A DNA stretch of 64,000 bases from Actinospica acidithermotolerans (GCF_018139625.1 NZ_JAGSOH010000017.1:1-64000), one strand, 5' to 3'. Shown: positions 9,142 through 18,524, counted from the first letter of the stretch. Translations and numbers: made by a program. Notes: generated by a model not told the origin, from the sequence alone.

Positions 9142-12033
9142 TCAGGCGACGTCGTCGAGCAGGTGGTCCCGATGCGCGACCGCGGCCGCCTCGGTGCGGG
9201 ACGAGACGCCGAGCTTGGCGAGGATGTTCGAGACGTGCACGGACACGGTCTTCGTCGTGATGTAGAGCCTCGCGCCGATCTGGCCGTTCGACAGGCCTTC
9301 CGCCACCAACCGCAGCACGTCGGTCTCACGGGCCGTCAGCTGCGGCGCCGCGACGGCCTTCTCCACCTCCTCCGCGGGCACGACGCTCATCAGCCGCGCG
9401 CTGCGGGCCAGCTCGTCGATCTCGGCCAACAGCGCCGCCGCCCCGAGCCGCACGGCCGCCGCCCGCGCCTCCCGCGCCGCCTCTGCGGCCTCCTGGCGCC
9501 GTCCCGGCGTCCCGGCAGTGGCCGCGGCCTGACGGAGCCTCAGCTGGGCTCTGAGGAACACCGGCGCGCCGATCCCGTCGGCCCGCTCGGCCAGCGCCGC
9601 CCAGTCCGCCGAGCGGCGGTCCAGCTCCGCCTCGACCAGCGCCGCGTACAGCTCGTGGATCGGCGCACGCCGCGGCATCTTCTCCGCGGCGTCGCGCAGC
9701 AGGCCGATCGTCGAGTCCGGACCCTCGCCGCCGAGCTCGGCCTCGGCGACCGCCGCCGCGTACAGCAGCTGCCACGCCCACCACTCGTAGCCCTCGCCGA
9801 CCCCGTCGCCCAGCACGGCGCGCACCGCCGCGCGCGCCTCGTCGATGCGGCCGCGCGCGGCCGCGAGCTGGAGCAGCGCGGCGTGATCCGGGATCCGGTA
9901 CTGCAGCTCCTCGTCGGCGCCCTGCGCGTGCCGGCGCTGGACGACGCTGCGCAGCGACAGGTCCGCCGCATCCAGCTCGCCGCGTGCGATCTGCAGCAGC
10001 GCACGCATCCTGAGCAGGCTCGGATCCTGGATGCCCGGCAGGCTGTGGTTCAGGTCCGCGTCGATCTGCTCGGTGGCCTCCTGCCAGCGGCCGAGCTCGA
10101 TCAGCGGCTCGGCGACGTTGTTGCGCAGCATGCCGCGCTGGGCGCGGTTCGACGCCGAGACGGTGCTCAGCGCGCCCCCGGCGATGCCCGCGGCCTCCGA
10201 GTACAGCCCGACCTTGCAGAGCTCGTCGGAGATGAAGATCTCAGTGCGCGAGAGCAGCGTCGGGGTCCGGCCCATCGCCCTCGCCTCGTCCCGGGCGGCG
10301 TGCTGGAGCTCGAGGCCCCGCTCCCAGTCGCCCGAGTGGAACACCGCCGTCGCGTACGCCGACAGCGCCAGCACCCGGTCCTCCTGGTCCGCGTACTTCA
10401 GGCTCAGATCGCGCGCCTCGGTGGCCACCTGCAGGGCCTCGCTCACCCGGCCGTAGATGCACAGCTTCGACGCGAGCCGCGCGAGCACGAAGGCGCGCTT
10501 GGCCGGGTAGCGGTCGGCGGGCAGCAGGTCGACGGCGCGGTACCAGTCCTCGAACTCGATCCGGCCGAGGTGCGCACGGTGCATCGCGCGCTGGTCGTAG
10601 AGGTGCGCGGCGAGCGTCGGCCTGGCCTGCTCGTCGATCGCGGCGAGACCGGCCTCGGCGAAGGACAGGCCGCGGTCCGGGTTGCCGGCGCGGCCGGCCG
10701 CCAGCGAGGCGCGGTACATCCAGTAGACCTCGTCGGCCGGGTCCTGCCCGTCGCGCGGCACCGCCGACCACAGCTCGAGGGCGCGCTCGAGCATCGCGAG
10801 CTCGTCGGAGAACGCGAAGCGCGCGTTGGCGACCTTCGCCGCACGCAGCGAGGCCTTCAGCGCCTTGTCCGGCTGGTTCGCCCGGTACCAGTAGTGCGCC
10901 GACTGCACCTCGCGGGCGTCGTCGCCGACCAGCTCGGGCGACTCCTCCAGGATCTCGCCGAGCCGCCGGCAGATCCGCGCGCGCTCGCCGGGCAGCAGAT
11001 CCTCGCGCAGCACGGCACGCATCAGGGCGTGCCGGAAGCGGAACGCGTCCTCGGTGCAGTCGCCGGTCAGGATGTGCGCGTCGAAGGCCGGGCGCAGCCG
11101 GTCGGCGAGTTCGGACTCGTCCAGCCCGGCCAGCCGCGCGATCAGCGCCGTATGCGTGGGCTGATAGGCGCAGCAGATCAGCCGGAGCAGCGCCGTCGTC
11201 GGCTCGGGCAGCCGTTCCACCCGGGTCAGGAACAGGTCGTGCAGGGTCCAGGACAGCTCGTCCGCATCCCCGCACTCCACGCTGCAGGCCAGCTCCTCGG
11301 TGAAGAACGCGTTGCCCTCGGCGCGGCAGTAGACGTCCTCTACCATCTCCTCGGTGACCGGCGAGCTCAGCAGCGCCGCGAGATGCAGCGCGCTCTCCCG
11401 GCGGCTGAACCGGCGCAGATCGATCCGCTCCACCTCGCGCACCCGGGAGAGCTCGGCGATCAGCGGGCGCAGCGGATGGCCGCGGTGCAGCTCGTCGTCG
11501 CGGAAGGTGCCGATCAGCAGCACGCGGTCGCCGCGCAGCACCCGGGCCAGGTAGCCGAACAGGTCGCGGGTCGCCCGGTCGGCCCAGTGCAGGTCGTCGA
11601 GCAGCAGGATCAGCGGCTTCTCGGCGGCCGCGCAGACCAGCACCGCGCGCACCGCCTCGAACAGCCGGGAGCGGGCGAACTGGTCGTCGATCCTGGCCGG
11701 CGGCGCGGCGCCGAACTCCGGCAGCAGGCGGGCGAGCTCGTCGCGCTCCCAGCCCTCGCAGGTGATCAGGTCCGCGTCGTCCAGTGAGCGCAGCGCGCCG
11801 GTGAACGCGGCGTAGGGCACGCCGTCCCCGCCGACCTCGATGCAGGATCCGGCCGCCAGCAGCGCCCCGCTGCGCCGGGCGAACTCCTCGACCAGCCGGG
11901 ACTTGCCGACCCCGGCCTCCCCGCCGAGCAGGACCGTCTGCGCGGACCCGGCCGCGGACCGCTCGAGGGCGGCCCGCAGCTTGGCCAGCTCGCTCTTGCG
12001 GCCGATGAACTCCCTACTCACTGACCTCGCCAC
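9142..12033 (-). CDS. Large LuxR-family regulator with AAA ATPase (LAL type)
   Basis: 963-aa LAL-type regulator. The N-terminus (REFIGRKSELAKLRAAL) leads into an AAA domain with Walker A GGEAGVGKS and Walker B LILLLDDLHWAD. A long TPR-like helical middle follows. The C-terminus carries a LuxR HTH: LTARETDVLRLVAEGLSNGQ, then TTKTVSVHVSNILAKLG. LAL proteins are ATP-dependent activators that sense an inducer through the helical part. I chose GTG at 12033, which has GGGAG 10 nt upstream; an ATG further upstream (12126) would add 31 residues with no family match. The nearby genes do not reveal its target. Confidence 0.9.
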   Translation of the reverse strand: MARSVSREFIGRKSELAKLRAALERSAAGSAQTVLLGGEAGVGKSRLVEEFARRSGALLAAGSCIEVGGDGVPYAAFTGALRSLDDADLITCEGWERDELARLLPEFGAAPPARIDDQFARSRLFEAVRAVLVCAAAEKPLILLLDDLHWADRATRDLFGYLARVLRGDRVLLIGTFRDDELHRGHPLRPLIAELSRVREVERIDLRRFSRRESALHLAALLSSPVTEEMVEDVYCRAEGNAFFTEELACSVECGDADELSWTLHDLFLTRVERLPEPTTALLRLICCAYQPTHTALIARLAGLDESELADRLRPAFDAHILTGDCTEDAFRFRHALMRAVLREDLLPGERARICRRLGEILEESPELVGDDAREVQSAHYWYRANQPDKALKASLRAAKVANARFAFSDELAMLERALELWSAVPRDGQDPADEVYWMYRASLAAGRAGNPDRGLSFAEAGLAAIDEQARPTLAAHLYDQRAMHRAHLGRIEFEDWYRAVDLLPADRYPAKRAFVLARLASKLCIYGRVSEALQVATEARDLSLKYADQEDRVLALSAYATAVFHSGDWERGLELQHAARDEARAMGRTPTLLSRTEIFISDELCKVGLYSEAAGIAGGALSTVSASNRAQRGMLRNNVAEPLIELGRWQEATEQIDADLNHSLPGIQDPSLLRMRALLQIARGELDAADLSLRSVVQRRHAQGADEELQYRIPDHAALLQLAAARGRIDEARAAVRAVLGDGVGEGYEWWAWQLLYAAAVAEAELGGEGPDSTIGLLRDAAEKMPRRAPIHELYAALVEAELDRRSADWAALAERADGIGAPVFLRAQLRLRQAAATAGTPGRRQEAAEAAREARAAAVRLGAAALLAEIDELARSARLMSVVPAEEVEKAVAAPQLTARETDVLRLVAEGLSNGQIGARLYITTKTVSVHVSNILAKLGVSSRTEAAAVAHRDHLLDDVA

Positions 12034-12104
12034 ACCGCCGAGTCTCCCATGGCGCGCCGACAATCGGAGAGGGGTTATCCGGGCCGGGCCCGCGTCCACC
12101 CGGC

Positions 12105-12314
12105 TCATCCGATGTCCGCGGCGCACTTCGCCGCGCCGCGCTGCTGCGGGATCCTGGCCCGTGCGCCGCCGGATCCGTCCCGGCGCCGGGCCTCGCGCCT
12201 GCCGAGCTTGAGCGCGCGCACCACGGCGTTGCGCCGGGCGGCGGCCTCCAGCTCGGCCTGCCGCTGGGCGGCGAGCGCGTAGCTGAAGCTGTAGTCGGTC
12301 TGGGGGTTCATCAT
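12105..12314 (-). CDS. Small conserved-type orphan protein
   Basis: A 69-aa basic protein beginning MMNPQTDYSFSYALAAQRQAE, with an Ala/Arg-rich helix and many Arg/Lys. It resembles small actinomycete proteins of the form MNPxxxYxLAxxRxAEL that have no assigned function. A good GAGGAG Shine-Dalgarno 6-7 nt before the ATG supports translation. It precedes the LuxR gene on the same strand with 71 nt between them. Confidence 0.6.
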   Translation of the reverse strand: MMNPQTDYSFSYALAAQRQAELEAAARRNAVVRALKLGRREARRRDGSGGARARIPQQRGAAKCAADIG

Positions 12315-12437
12315 CGGGATCTCCTCGAGCCGTTCTCCGGGGGATCTCCCCGGTGACTCAAGATTCCCGCCCCAGGTAGGCCCGGCGGATCGGACGATCT
12401 CCCGATTCCGCGGGCCTCCTCGCGGCCGCCGGCTACC

Positions 12438-12499
12438 TTAGACGGCGCCGTGGCTACCTCAGGCGGCGCAAGATCGACGAGCGCTACCTTAGGCCTGGC
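12438..12499. repeat. Three CTACCTYAGRC repeats
   Basis: GGCTACCTTAGACGGC, GGCTACCTCAGGCGGC and CGCTACCTTAGGCCTGG occur within 62 bp; the first two are 21 bp apart. The last runs into TTAGGCCTGGCCTAG, a near-perfect inverted repeat touching the stop of the membrane-protein gene. The cluster lies upstream of the small orphan gene and could be a regulator-binding array or decayed tandem repeats. Confidence 0.5.
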
Positions 12500-13084
12500 C
12501 TAGTGCCGTCGGTCGGCCTGGTTCGGGCCGCTCGCCGGGTGCGTCCGGTAGCCCGCCGCGTACCGCACGCTGACCGCCGCGAACAGCAGTCCGAGCGTGC
12601 CGAGCACGGCCGCGCCAGCCACGATCCGGCCCCAGCCGCCGCCGCTGACCGGTGCCAGGGCCGCGAGCAGTACGAGGGCGGACCCGGCGTAGGCGTATAC
12701 GGCGTGATTCAGCTGCTGGCCTGCCGGGCGCCCGGGCGCGGTCCCCGCGTCGGCGAGGATGAGGTAGGCCGGCAGCAGCGCGAGCTCGACGACCATCAGC
12801 CACACCGGCGGGCTCTGGAACGCGGCGAGCAGCGCGGCCGCCGCGGCGAGGAGGGTGTTGCGATAGCGCTGGACCTGGTGCCAGAACCGGTGCGACCGCG
12901 CCTCGGGCCGGTCGACGACCGGTGATCCCGCCCAGAAACCGGCGAGAAGCGCCAGGCCCCCGAAGAACCACTGCGGGCTGAGGTAGTCCGGCCAGCCCGC
13001 CGGATCGAGGGCGCCGACGAGCAGCGCCGCGCCGAGGACGCGCGTCGGCAGTGACTCCGTCTTCGGGGGCTCGATCCTCTTCAT
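12500..13084 (-). CDS. Multi-pass membrane protein in the MoxR/DUF58 operon
   Basis: 194-aa protein with about six hydrophobic segments (LGAALLVGAL, FFGGLALLAGFW, TLLAAAAALLAAF, LMVVELALLPAYLIL, AGSALVLLAALAPV, IVAGAAVLGTLGLLFAAV). No known domain was recognised. Its ATG overlaps the DUF58 stop as ATGA, so it is the last member of the operon. The start was placed at MKRIEPPK because upstream in-frame sequence lies inside DUF58. Confidence 0.8.
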   Translation of the reverse strand: MKRIEPPKTESLPTRVLGAALLVGALDPAGWPDYLSPQWFFGGLALLAGFWAGSPVVDRPEARSHRFWHQVQRYRNTLLAAAAALLAAFQSPPVWLMVVELALLPAYLILADAGTAPGRPAGQQLNHAVYAYAGSALVLLAALAPVSGGGWGRIVAGAAVLGTLGLLFAAVSVRYAAGYRTHPASGPNQADRRH

Positions 13085-14403
13085 CGCGTCCTCCCGTGCA
13101 CGGGCCGGCGCAGCAGCGGCGCGAGGGCGAGGTCGAGCGAGTGCTCGCCCTCCCAGGTCACCACCGGCAGGCCGCGCTCGGTCAGGCTGAAGCGCAGCGC
13201 GTCGCCGTCGAGCCGCCACAGCCGCAGCGCGAGCGGCGCCCCGGGGTCGTCGGGATCGAGCCGCGGCTCGCCGACCGGGATCTCCACGACCACCGCCGGG
13301 TTCCCGCGCAGCGCGAGGTCCTGCAGCGCGTCCACGAACCGGTCGTCGGCCAGCGGGGTGACGGCGTAGACCAGGGCGCCGTTCGGCTGCGCGGGCGGCG
13401 GCACCCGGTCCAGGTCGGGGGTCTGGTAGCCGAGGTCGCGGCGCACCTCGAGCACCGATTCGACGATCCGCAGCAGGTGCTGCCCGCCGGTCCCCGGGGA
13501 GAGCCAGCGCAGCCGGCCGCCGAGCGAGACGATGCCGACCCGGTCGTGGCTGCGCAGATACGCGCGGGCGATGCCGGCGGCCACCCGGACCGAGTCGTCC
13601 AGCGTGCTGCCGCCGTGCGCGCCGACCACGTCGCCGAACGCGTCAAGCAGCACGACCGCGTCCGTCGCCTGCTCCGCCGCGAACTCGCTGATCTGCACCG
13701 ATCCGCGGCGGGTCGTCGCGGCCCAGTGGATCCGGCGCTGCCGGTCGCCCCAGCGGTACGGACGGACGCCGACGAACTCCAGGCCCTGGCCGTGCTGCCG
13801 CGAGGTGTGCTCGCCGAGCCGGTTCGGCAGCCGCGTCGGGATCGGCGTCAGGGAACTGTCGTCGGGCAGCGGGAAGATCTCGCATTCGCCCAGCTCGACC
13901 CGCACGGTCTGGCGCGCCAGACCACCGCGGTCGTAGACGTCCACGTCCACCGTGCCCAGGCTCCAGCGGCCCCAGCGGCGCGCGGTGAATTCGAGGTCGA
14001 GCACCGCGCCGTTCTGCGCGAGGTCGATCAGCTCGACGCCCGGCCCCGGGTAGACGGCCGGGTCGAGGCCGCCGGCCGCGCCGACGTAGGACAGCTCGAT
14101 CCGCGCCCGCATCGGCTCGCCCTCGAAACAGCGTCGCACCGGGACGCTCGTGCGTCCCTCGACCCGCTCCGGCCGGGAGCCCGGCGTCGCGGCCAGCAGC
14201 AGCCAGACGACCGGCCCCGCGGCGAATGCGAACGCCCAGGCGTGCCCGCTGACCAGCGCGCCGATCAGCGCGCAGGCGGCCACCAGGGTCAGCCGGTGCG
14301 CGCGCTCGGACAGCCGCCAGCCCGTCGGCCGGGCCGACGGCGGCTCCAGCGGCTCGACCGGCGTCTGCGCGCCGCCGAGCGCCCGCAGCAGGCTCGGTTT
14401 CAT
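13081..14403 (-). CDS. DUF58 domain protein (MoxR-associated, vWA-like)
   Basis: 440 aa. Two N-terminal membrane helices (LTLVAACALIGALVSGHAW and FAFAAGPVVWLLLAA) precede the DUF58 core. The core motif is complete: GLEFVGVRPYRWGDRQRRIHWAATTRRGSVQ, which reads here as a stretch including EFxGVRPYxxGDxxRxIxW. DUF58 proteins work with a MoxR ATPase, probably assembling or activating envelope proteins. The ATGA overlap with the MoxR gene indicates coupled translation. Confidence 0.92.
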   Translation of the reverse strand: MKPSLLRALGGAQTPVEPLEPPSARPTGWRLSERAHRLTLVAACALIGALVSGHAWAFAFAAGPVVWLLLAATPGSRPERVEGRTSVPVRRCFEGEPMRARIELSYVGAAGGLDPAVYPGPGVELIDLAQNGAVLDLEFTARRWGRWSLGTVDVDVYDRGGLARQTVRVELGECEIFPLPDDSSLTPIPTRLPNRLGEHTSRQHGQGLEFVGVRPYRWGDRQRRIHWAATTRRGSVQISEFAAEQATDAVVLLDAFGDVVGAHGGSTLDDSVRVAAGIARAYLRSHDRVGIVSLGGRLRWLSPGTGGQHLLRIVESVLEVRRDLGYQTPDLDRVPPPAQPNGALVYAVTPLADDRFVDALQDLALRGNPAVVVEIPVGEPRLDPDDPGAPLALRLWRLDGDALRFSLTERGLPVVTWEGEHSLDLALAPLLRRPVHGRTR

Positions 14404-15398
14404 GCGCCGGCCGCGTCCTGCGCCGCCGCTTCCCTGGGCATGGTGCGCGGCGTCGGCACCGACCGCACCAGGCCGGCGACGATGTCGTCCGAGCTGATGC
14501 GGCGCACCCACAGCTCCGGCCGCAGCGTGATCCGGTGCGCGAGCGCGGGCACCGCGACCGCCTTCACGTCCTCGGGCACCACGTAGTCCCGGCCGCGCAG
14601 CACGGCGTGCGCGCGGGCGAGCTGGACCAGCGCGAGACCGCCCCGCGGCGAGGCCCCGACCTGCACCTGCGCGTGCTCGCGGGTCGCGGTGATCAGGGCG
14701 ATGACGTAGTTGAGCAGGTCCTCGTCCACCTCGACCTTCTCCAGGCTGGCGCGCATCGCGAGCACCTCGGAGGCGTCCGTCTTCGCCTCGAGCACCGCCT
14801 CCGGCACGGCCCGCTCGAGCCGCCGCTTGAGCATCGCGGCCTCGTCCTCGGCGGGCAGGTAGCCCATCCGCGTGCGCAGCAGGAAGCGGTCCAGCTGCGC
14901 CTCGGGCAGCGAATACGTACCCTCGTATTCGATCGGGTTCTCGGTCGCGATCACCACGAACGGCTGCGGCAGCGGCCGGGTCACGCCGTCCACGGTGACC
15001 TGGCTCTCGGCCATCGCCTCCAGCAGCGCCGCCTGGGTCTTCGGCGGCGTCCGGTTGATCTCGTCCGCGAGCAGCAGCTGCGTGAAGACGGGTCCGGGCC
15101 GGAAGACCATCTCGGTGGAGCGCTGGTCGTAGAACGGCGCGCCGGTCACGTCCGAGGGCAGCAGGTCGGGGGTGAACTGGATGCGGGTGAAGTCCAGGCC
15201 GAGCGAGGTGGCGAAGGACCGGGCCAGCAGGGTCTTGCCGAGGCCGGGCAGGTCCTCGATGAGCACGTGGCCGCCGGCGAGCACGCCCATCATCACCAGT
15301 TCGAGCGCGTGGCGTTTGCCGACCACGGCGCGTTCCACCTCGTCGAGCACGGTCCGGGCGCGCTGCCCCGCCTGCTGGGGCGTCAGTTCGTCGGTCAT
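14400..15398 (-). CDS. MoxR-family AAA+ ATPase
   Basis: 332-aa AAA+ chaperone-like ATPase. Walker A is LIEDLPGLGKTLLAR, Walker B LLADEINRTPPKTQAALLEA, and the sensor 1 region is FVVIATENPIEYEGTYSLPE. The arginine-finger region LPEAQLDRFLLR follows. MoxR proteins remodel partner complexes, usually with DUF58 proteins encoded next door, as here. The gene belongs to a leftward operon of DUF4129, a two-TM protein, moxR, DUF58 and a membrane protein. Confidence 0.95.
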   Translation of the reverse strand: MTDELTPQQAGQRARTVLDEVERAVVGKRHALELVMMGVLAGGHVLIEDLPGLGKTLLARSFATSLGLDFTRIQFTPDLLPSDVTGAPFYDQRSTEMVFRPGPVFTQLLLADEINRTPPKTQAALLEAMAESQVTVDGVTRPLPQPFVVIATENPIEYEGTYSLPEAQLDRFLLRTRMGYLPAEDEAAMLKRRLERAVPEAVLEAKTDASEVLAMRASLEKVEVDEDLLNYVIALITATREHAQVQVGASPRGGLALVQLARAHAVLRGRDYVVPEDVKAVAVPALAHRITLRPELWVRRISSDDIVAGLVRSVPTPRTMPREAAAQDAAGA

Positions 15399-15460
15399 CT
15401 CGGTTCGATTCCTCGGGTCCCGGTGTCTCAGTACAGGTCGTCAAAGGTCGTACGGAAGGC

Positions 15461-16015
15461 TCAGAGCTGCTCCAGCCGGTCCACCAGGGCGCTCAGGACG
15501 GCGTCGGTGGGCGGCGGGGCCGGGGCCGCGCTGCGCCGGTCCAGCGCCTGCCGCGGCCCCTTCGCCGGCGGCGGCGTCGGCGCCCGGCGCGGATCGATCC
15601 ACGGCCACAGGTCCGGGCCGATCAGCTCGGCGGCCCGTTCGGGCTCGGCGTGCAGGCTGATGCCGTACTTCTCGGCCAGGCGTACAGCGTAGAGGCGTTC
15701 CAGCTCGGGCTTGACGGCGTGCTGGAAGTTGCCGGTGGACGAGCGTGCCGCGGCGACCAGCGAGGTCCAGCCGAGCATGCTCAGATTGCGCTGCCGGACC
15801 ATCCGCAGCGGGCGGCGGTACCGGCCGTCCATCACCTCGGAGCCGCTCACGTACGCGGCGAGCCCGATCCCGAGCACCGTCAGCAGGATCAGGCCGGTTC
15901 CGGCCGCGAGCCAGCCGCCGACCAGCACGAGCACGACCTCGATGGCGAGCGCGCCGGCGCCGAGCATCGAGAGCAGCACCCGGGGGCGAGGGACCGGCGG
16001 ACGCTCGAAGACCAT
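15461..16015 (-). CDS. Two-TM membrane protein of the MoxR operon
   Basis: 184 aa. Two close hydrophobic helices (VLLSMLGAGALAIEVVLVLV and LILLTVLGIGLAAYVSG) are followed by a soluble part with RYRRPLRMVRQRNLSMLGW. The C-terminus is proline-rich and disordered. It is not assigned to a named family. The ATG overlaps the DUF4129 stop (ATGA), and 62 nt separate its stop from the moxR start. Its constant place between DUF4129 and MoxR suggests a structural or adaptor role, by inference. Confidence 0.8.
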   Translation of the reverse strand: MVFERPPVPRPRVLLSMLGAGALAIEVVLVLVGGWLAAGTGLILLTVLGIGLAAYVSGSEVMDGRYRRPLRMVRQRNLSMLGWTSLVAAARSSTGNFQHAVKPELERLYAVRLAEKYGISLHAEPERAAELIGPDLWPWIDPRRAPTPPPAKGPRQALDRRSAAPAPPPTDAVLSALVDRLEQL

Positions 16016-16947
16016 CAGCCGGCCTCCGCGCTCGCCGTGAGCTGCGCGGTGATCGCGTCCAGCGCGTGGCGCGCCTGGTCGAGCTGAGCGGCGTTCATCG
16101 GATGCGTGGAGAAGCGGGCCTCGCGGAACAGCCGGGCCAGGACCAGCGGAGCGGGGCCGCTGACCAGGCCGCTCTCCGTGGCGCGGCGCAGAAGGTCGGC
16201 CGGGCTGTCGGATTCCAGACGCGGCACGCCGGCCTCGGCCAGCGAGTCCTCCATCGCCGCGTAGCACGCGATGATCGCCGCTCGCGCCTCACCCTCCAGC
16301 GCGTTGCGCCCGGCCAGCAGGGCCGCGCCGAGCACCGACTCGTCCTGCGCCTCCTCGGCGAGCGCCGGCGGCGGCGCGCCGGTGATGCCCGGCTGGTCCT
16401 TGCCGAGCTCGCGCAGCTTGAGGATCAGCAGCGCGACGGCCGCGGCGGCCACGAGCAGCAGCATGACGCCGAGGATCGCCAGGATCAGGCTCAGCGGCAG
16501 CTTGAAGGTGGTGTGGTGCGTATTCGCGTTCGTCGTCGGCTTCTGCTGCTGGGGCGTCGCCGACGGCGTGCCGGTCGTCAGGATCTGGATGCACTGCGAC
16601 CCGCACGAATCCTGGACGCCCGAGGCCTGCGGCCGCATCAGGTACAGCGTGACCGGCACGGCCGCCGTCAGCACCGCGACGACCGCGAGCACGCCGCGGT
16701 TGAGCCGGGCCTGCGCGGAGGAGTCGGGCTCCGTCGCCGAGATGCGCTCGCGCAGCTTGACGATCGACACGATCCCGACGCCCACCGCCGCGGCGGCGAA
16801 CAGCCACCACTGGTCGGCCAGCGGCCCGGAGCCGTGCGTGGCCGCACCCTTCGCCGAAGCCAGCGCGGACGCGCCGAGCGCCAGCAGCAGCACGGCGACG
16901 ACGGCGAGCACGGGCCGGGGCACGCGTATTCGTCCGCTTTGCCCCAT
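16015..16947 (-). CDS. DUF4129 domain membrane protein
   Basis: 310 aa. Helices at VLAVVAVLLLALGASALAS, WWLFAAAAVGVGIVSIV, GVLAVVAVLTAAVPVTLYLM and LILAILGVMLLLVAAAAVALLI. The C-terminal cytoplasmic DUF4129 domain follows (AIIACYAAMEDSLAEAG, then SPADLLRRATESG and LARLFREARFS). The start could be ATG 16947 or a GTG at 16977; I used the ATG. In actinobacteria DUF4129 proteins are regularly encoded with MoxR and DUF58, and some resemble the cytoplasmic part of transglutaminase-like envelope proteins. Confidence 0.85.
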   Translation of the reverse strand: MGQSGRIRVPRPVLAVVAVLLLALGASALASAKGAATHGSGPLADQWWLFAAAAVGVGIVSIVKLRERISATEPDSSAQARLNRGVLAVVAVLTAAVPVTLYLMRPQASGVQDSCGSQCIQILTTGTPSATPQQQKPTTNANTHHTTFKLPLSLILAILGVMLLLVAAAAVALLILKLRELGKDQPGITGAPPPALAEEAQDESVLGAALLAGRNALEGEARAAIIACYAAMEDSLAEAGVPRLESDSPADLLRRATESGLVSGPAPLVLARLFREARFSTHPMNAAQLDQARHALDAITAQLTASAEAG

Positions 16948-17168
16948 GGCGCCCTTGTTCACGTACTTCTTCCCCACGTCGTGCCCCGCCGCCTCGGCGC
17001 GCCGGAGAATGTACCGCCTGCCACCCTGCCACAGCCCGCACCTCGCTGTCAGCACATGCACCGGTCGATACTGCGCCGTCCGGTGGCGTGCCGTGGCGAG
17101 GCGGGCCGGGTGGTGAGGCGGGCGGGGCGGTGCAACCGGCGGCGGTCGGCCCGCGCTTGGAGGCACCG

Positions 17169-18524
17169 TCAGAGGCGGGAGAGCGTGGTCGACGCCTCCA
17201 GCAGTTCCGAGCCGATGAGCTTGAGCTCGGCGCGCACGTCGGTGGGGATCTCCCGGAACCGAGCCGGCAGCTGCCGTGTCGACTGATAGAGCGAGAGCTT
17301 CGGCAGCGAGTCGGCGAGCTCCGTGTGCCGGTCCATCAGCCGGGCCAGCCCGTGCCGCCGCATCCGCGCCATGCTGTCCGCGAGCCGCAGCGACACCAGC
17401 CAGACGCCGAGCTGCCAAAGCGGGATCAGCACGAGCCAGATCGCGACGTACACGTGCGTGGCCGAGGCGAGCGTGACCGTGACGTGCTTGAGGGAGCCGA
17501 TGGTGCGCAGCACCTTCGGCTCGTAGAGCGTCTCCAGCTTCGAGGGCAGCCAGTAGAGGGCGAGCGACAGGGAGCTGAGCACGAAGGGGATCGTCACGTA
17601 GATCGACCAGCGCACCCACGTGCCCGGAGCCTGGAAGCGGCAGTTGAGCCGCATGAACGGCGTCGGCACCAGGACCGAGGTGATGTTGCCGATCGCGATC
17701 GGCGCCAGCGGGAGCACGGCGAGCTCCGGCAGCGCCCGCGGCACCCATGCGTCCGAGTGTCCGAGCCGCGCGACGATCGCGATGACCGTGCACACGAAGA
17801 AGAACTCGCAGATGAACAGCATCAGGTTGCGCACCCGCAGGATCCGCGCCGGATCCTCGCCGGAGCGCAGCAGATCCGCCGCCCACACCGGCTCGGCGGC
17901 GAGCTGGTTGGTCAGCGACCCGTCCGCGATCGCGCTCAGCACGACGAGCACGACCGTCGGCATCGGATCGTTGGTCAGGTCCGGACGGGTGAACAGCACG
18001 ATGTACGCCAGGAAGCCGTACCCGAAGCCCCAACTGCACAGCAGCCCGTAAAGCCAGTCCGGCCGCGTCCGCACCACCCGCATGAACTCCCCGTGCAACG
18101 TCGGCCGCTTCGGCACGTCCCGCGCGGCCGCGGCGTTCGCCGGAGCGAGGGCGTCGGGTAAGGCCTGTGGCATGGTCGGCGCGGTTGCGGGGTTCGCCGG
18201 AGCGTAGGCAGTGGGCAAGGCCTGCGGCATGTCCCGTGCGGCTGCGGGGTTCGCCGGAGCGTAGGCGTCGGGTGAGGTCTGCGGCATGGCCACGTTTAGC
18301 GGGCTCGGCGTGGTCGCGGCGATGACCGGCACCGCTGTGACCGATTTCGGCGGCTTCGGCTCGGTCGTCGCGACAGCTGCCTCCAGTACGTCCGCTGAAG
18401 GTCCTGCATCCCGCGGGATCGGCGTGCTCGGCGCCCGTGCCGGATCCAGCGGTGCCGCGGCGCCGTCTCCCAAGGCGCCCACCGCTGCCACCTGCACGTC
18501 TGTCGTCGTTTCCTGCGCGTCCAT
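17169..18524 (-). CDS. Multi-pass membrane protein with a repetitive N-terminus (possible ABC-2-type permease)
   Basis: 451 aa. The first ~140 residues are Ala/Pro-rich and cytoplasmic-looking, with three 19-residue repeats (residues 80-98, 99-117, 118-136) of the form MPQxxPxAxAPANxAxAxx. About six to eight hydrophobic segments follow (WLYGLLCSWGFGYGFLAYIV, LMLFICEFFFVCTVIAIVA, ALPELAVLPLAPIAIGNI, WSIYVTIPFVLSSLSLAL, VYVAIWLVLIPLWQLGVWLV). The segment IGNITSVLVPTPFMR resembles actinobacterial ABC-2-like permeases, but no ATPase gene is next to it. It lies just upstream of the DUF4129 operon on the same strand, 221 nt away. Family assignment is tentative. Confidence 0.7.
   Translation of the reverse strand: MDAQETTTDVQVAAVGALGDGAAAPLDPARAPSTPIPRDAGPSADVLEAAVATTEPKPPKSVTAVPVIAATTPSPLNVAMPQTSPDAYAPANPAAARDMPQALPTAYAPANPATAPTMPQALPDALAPANAAAARDVPKRPTLHGEFMRVVRTRPDWLYGLLCSWGFGYGFLAYIVLFTRPDLTNDPMPTVVLVVLSAIADGSLTNQLAAEPVWAADLLRSGEDPARILRVRNLMLFICEFFFVCTVIAIVARLGHSDAWVPRALPELAVLPLAPIAIGNITSVLVPTPFMRLNCRFQAPGTWVRWSIYVTIPFVLSSLSLALYWLPSKLETLYEPKVLRTIGSLKHVTVTLASATHVYVAIWLVLIPLWQLGVWLVSLRLADSMARMRRHGLARLMDRHTELADSLPKLSLYQSTRQLPARFREIPTDVRAELKLIGSELLEASTTLSRL
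18118..18288. repeat. 57-bp tandem repeat, three copies, inside a coding region
   Basis: Three in-frame 57-bp units (18118-18174, 18175-18231, 18232-18288) encode the 19-aa repeats of the membrane protein N-terminus. The unit is a multiple of three, so copy number can change without breaking the frame. Confidence 0.9.

Noticed and set aside
9163-11787. 874-aa forward frame opposite the LuxR-type regulator
   Set aside because: No domain; the reverse gene has Walker and LuxR motifs.
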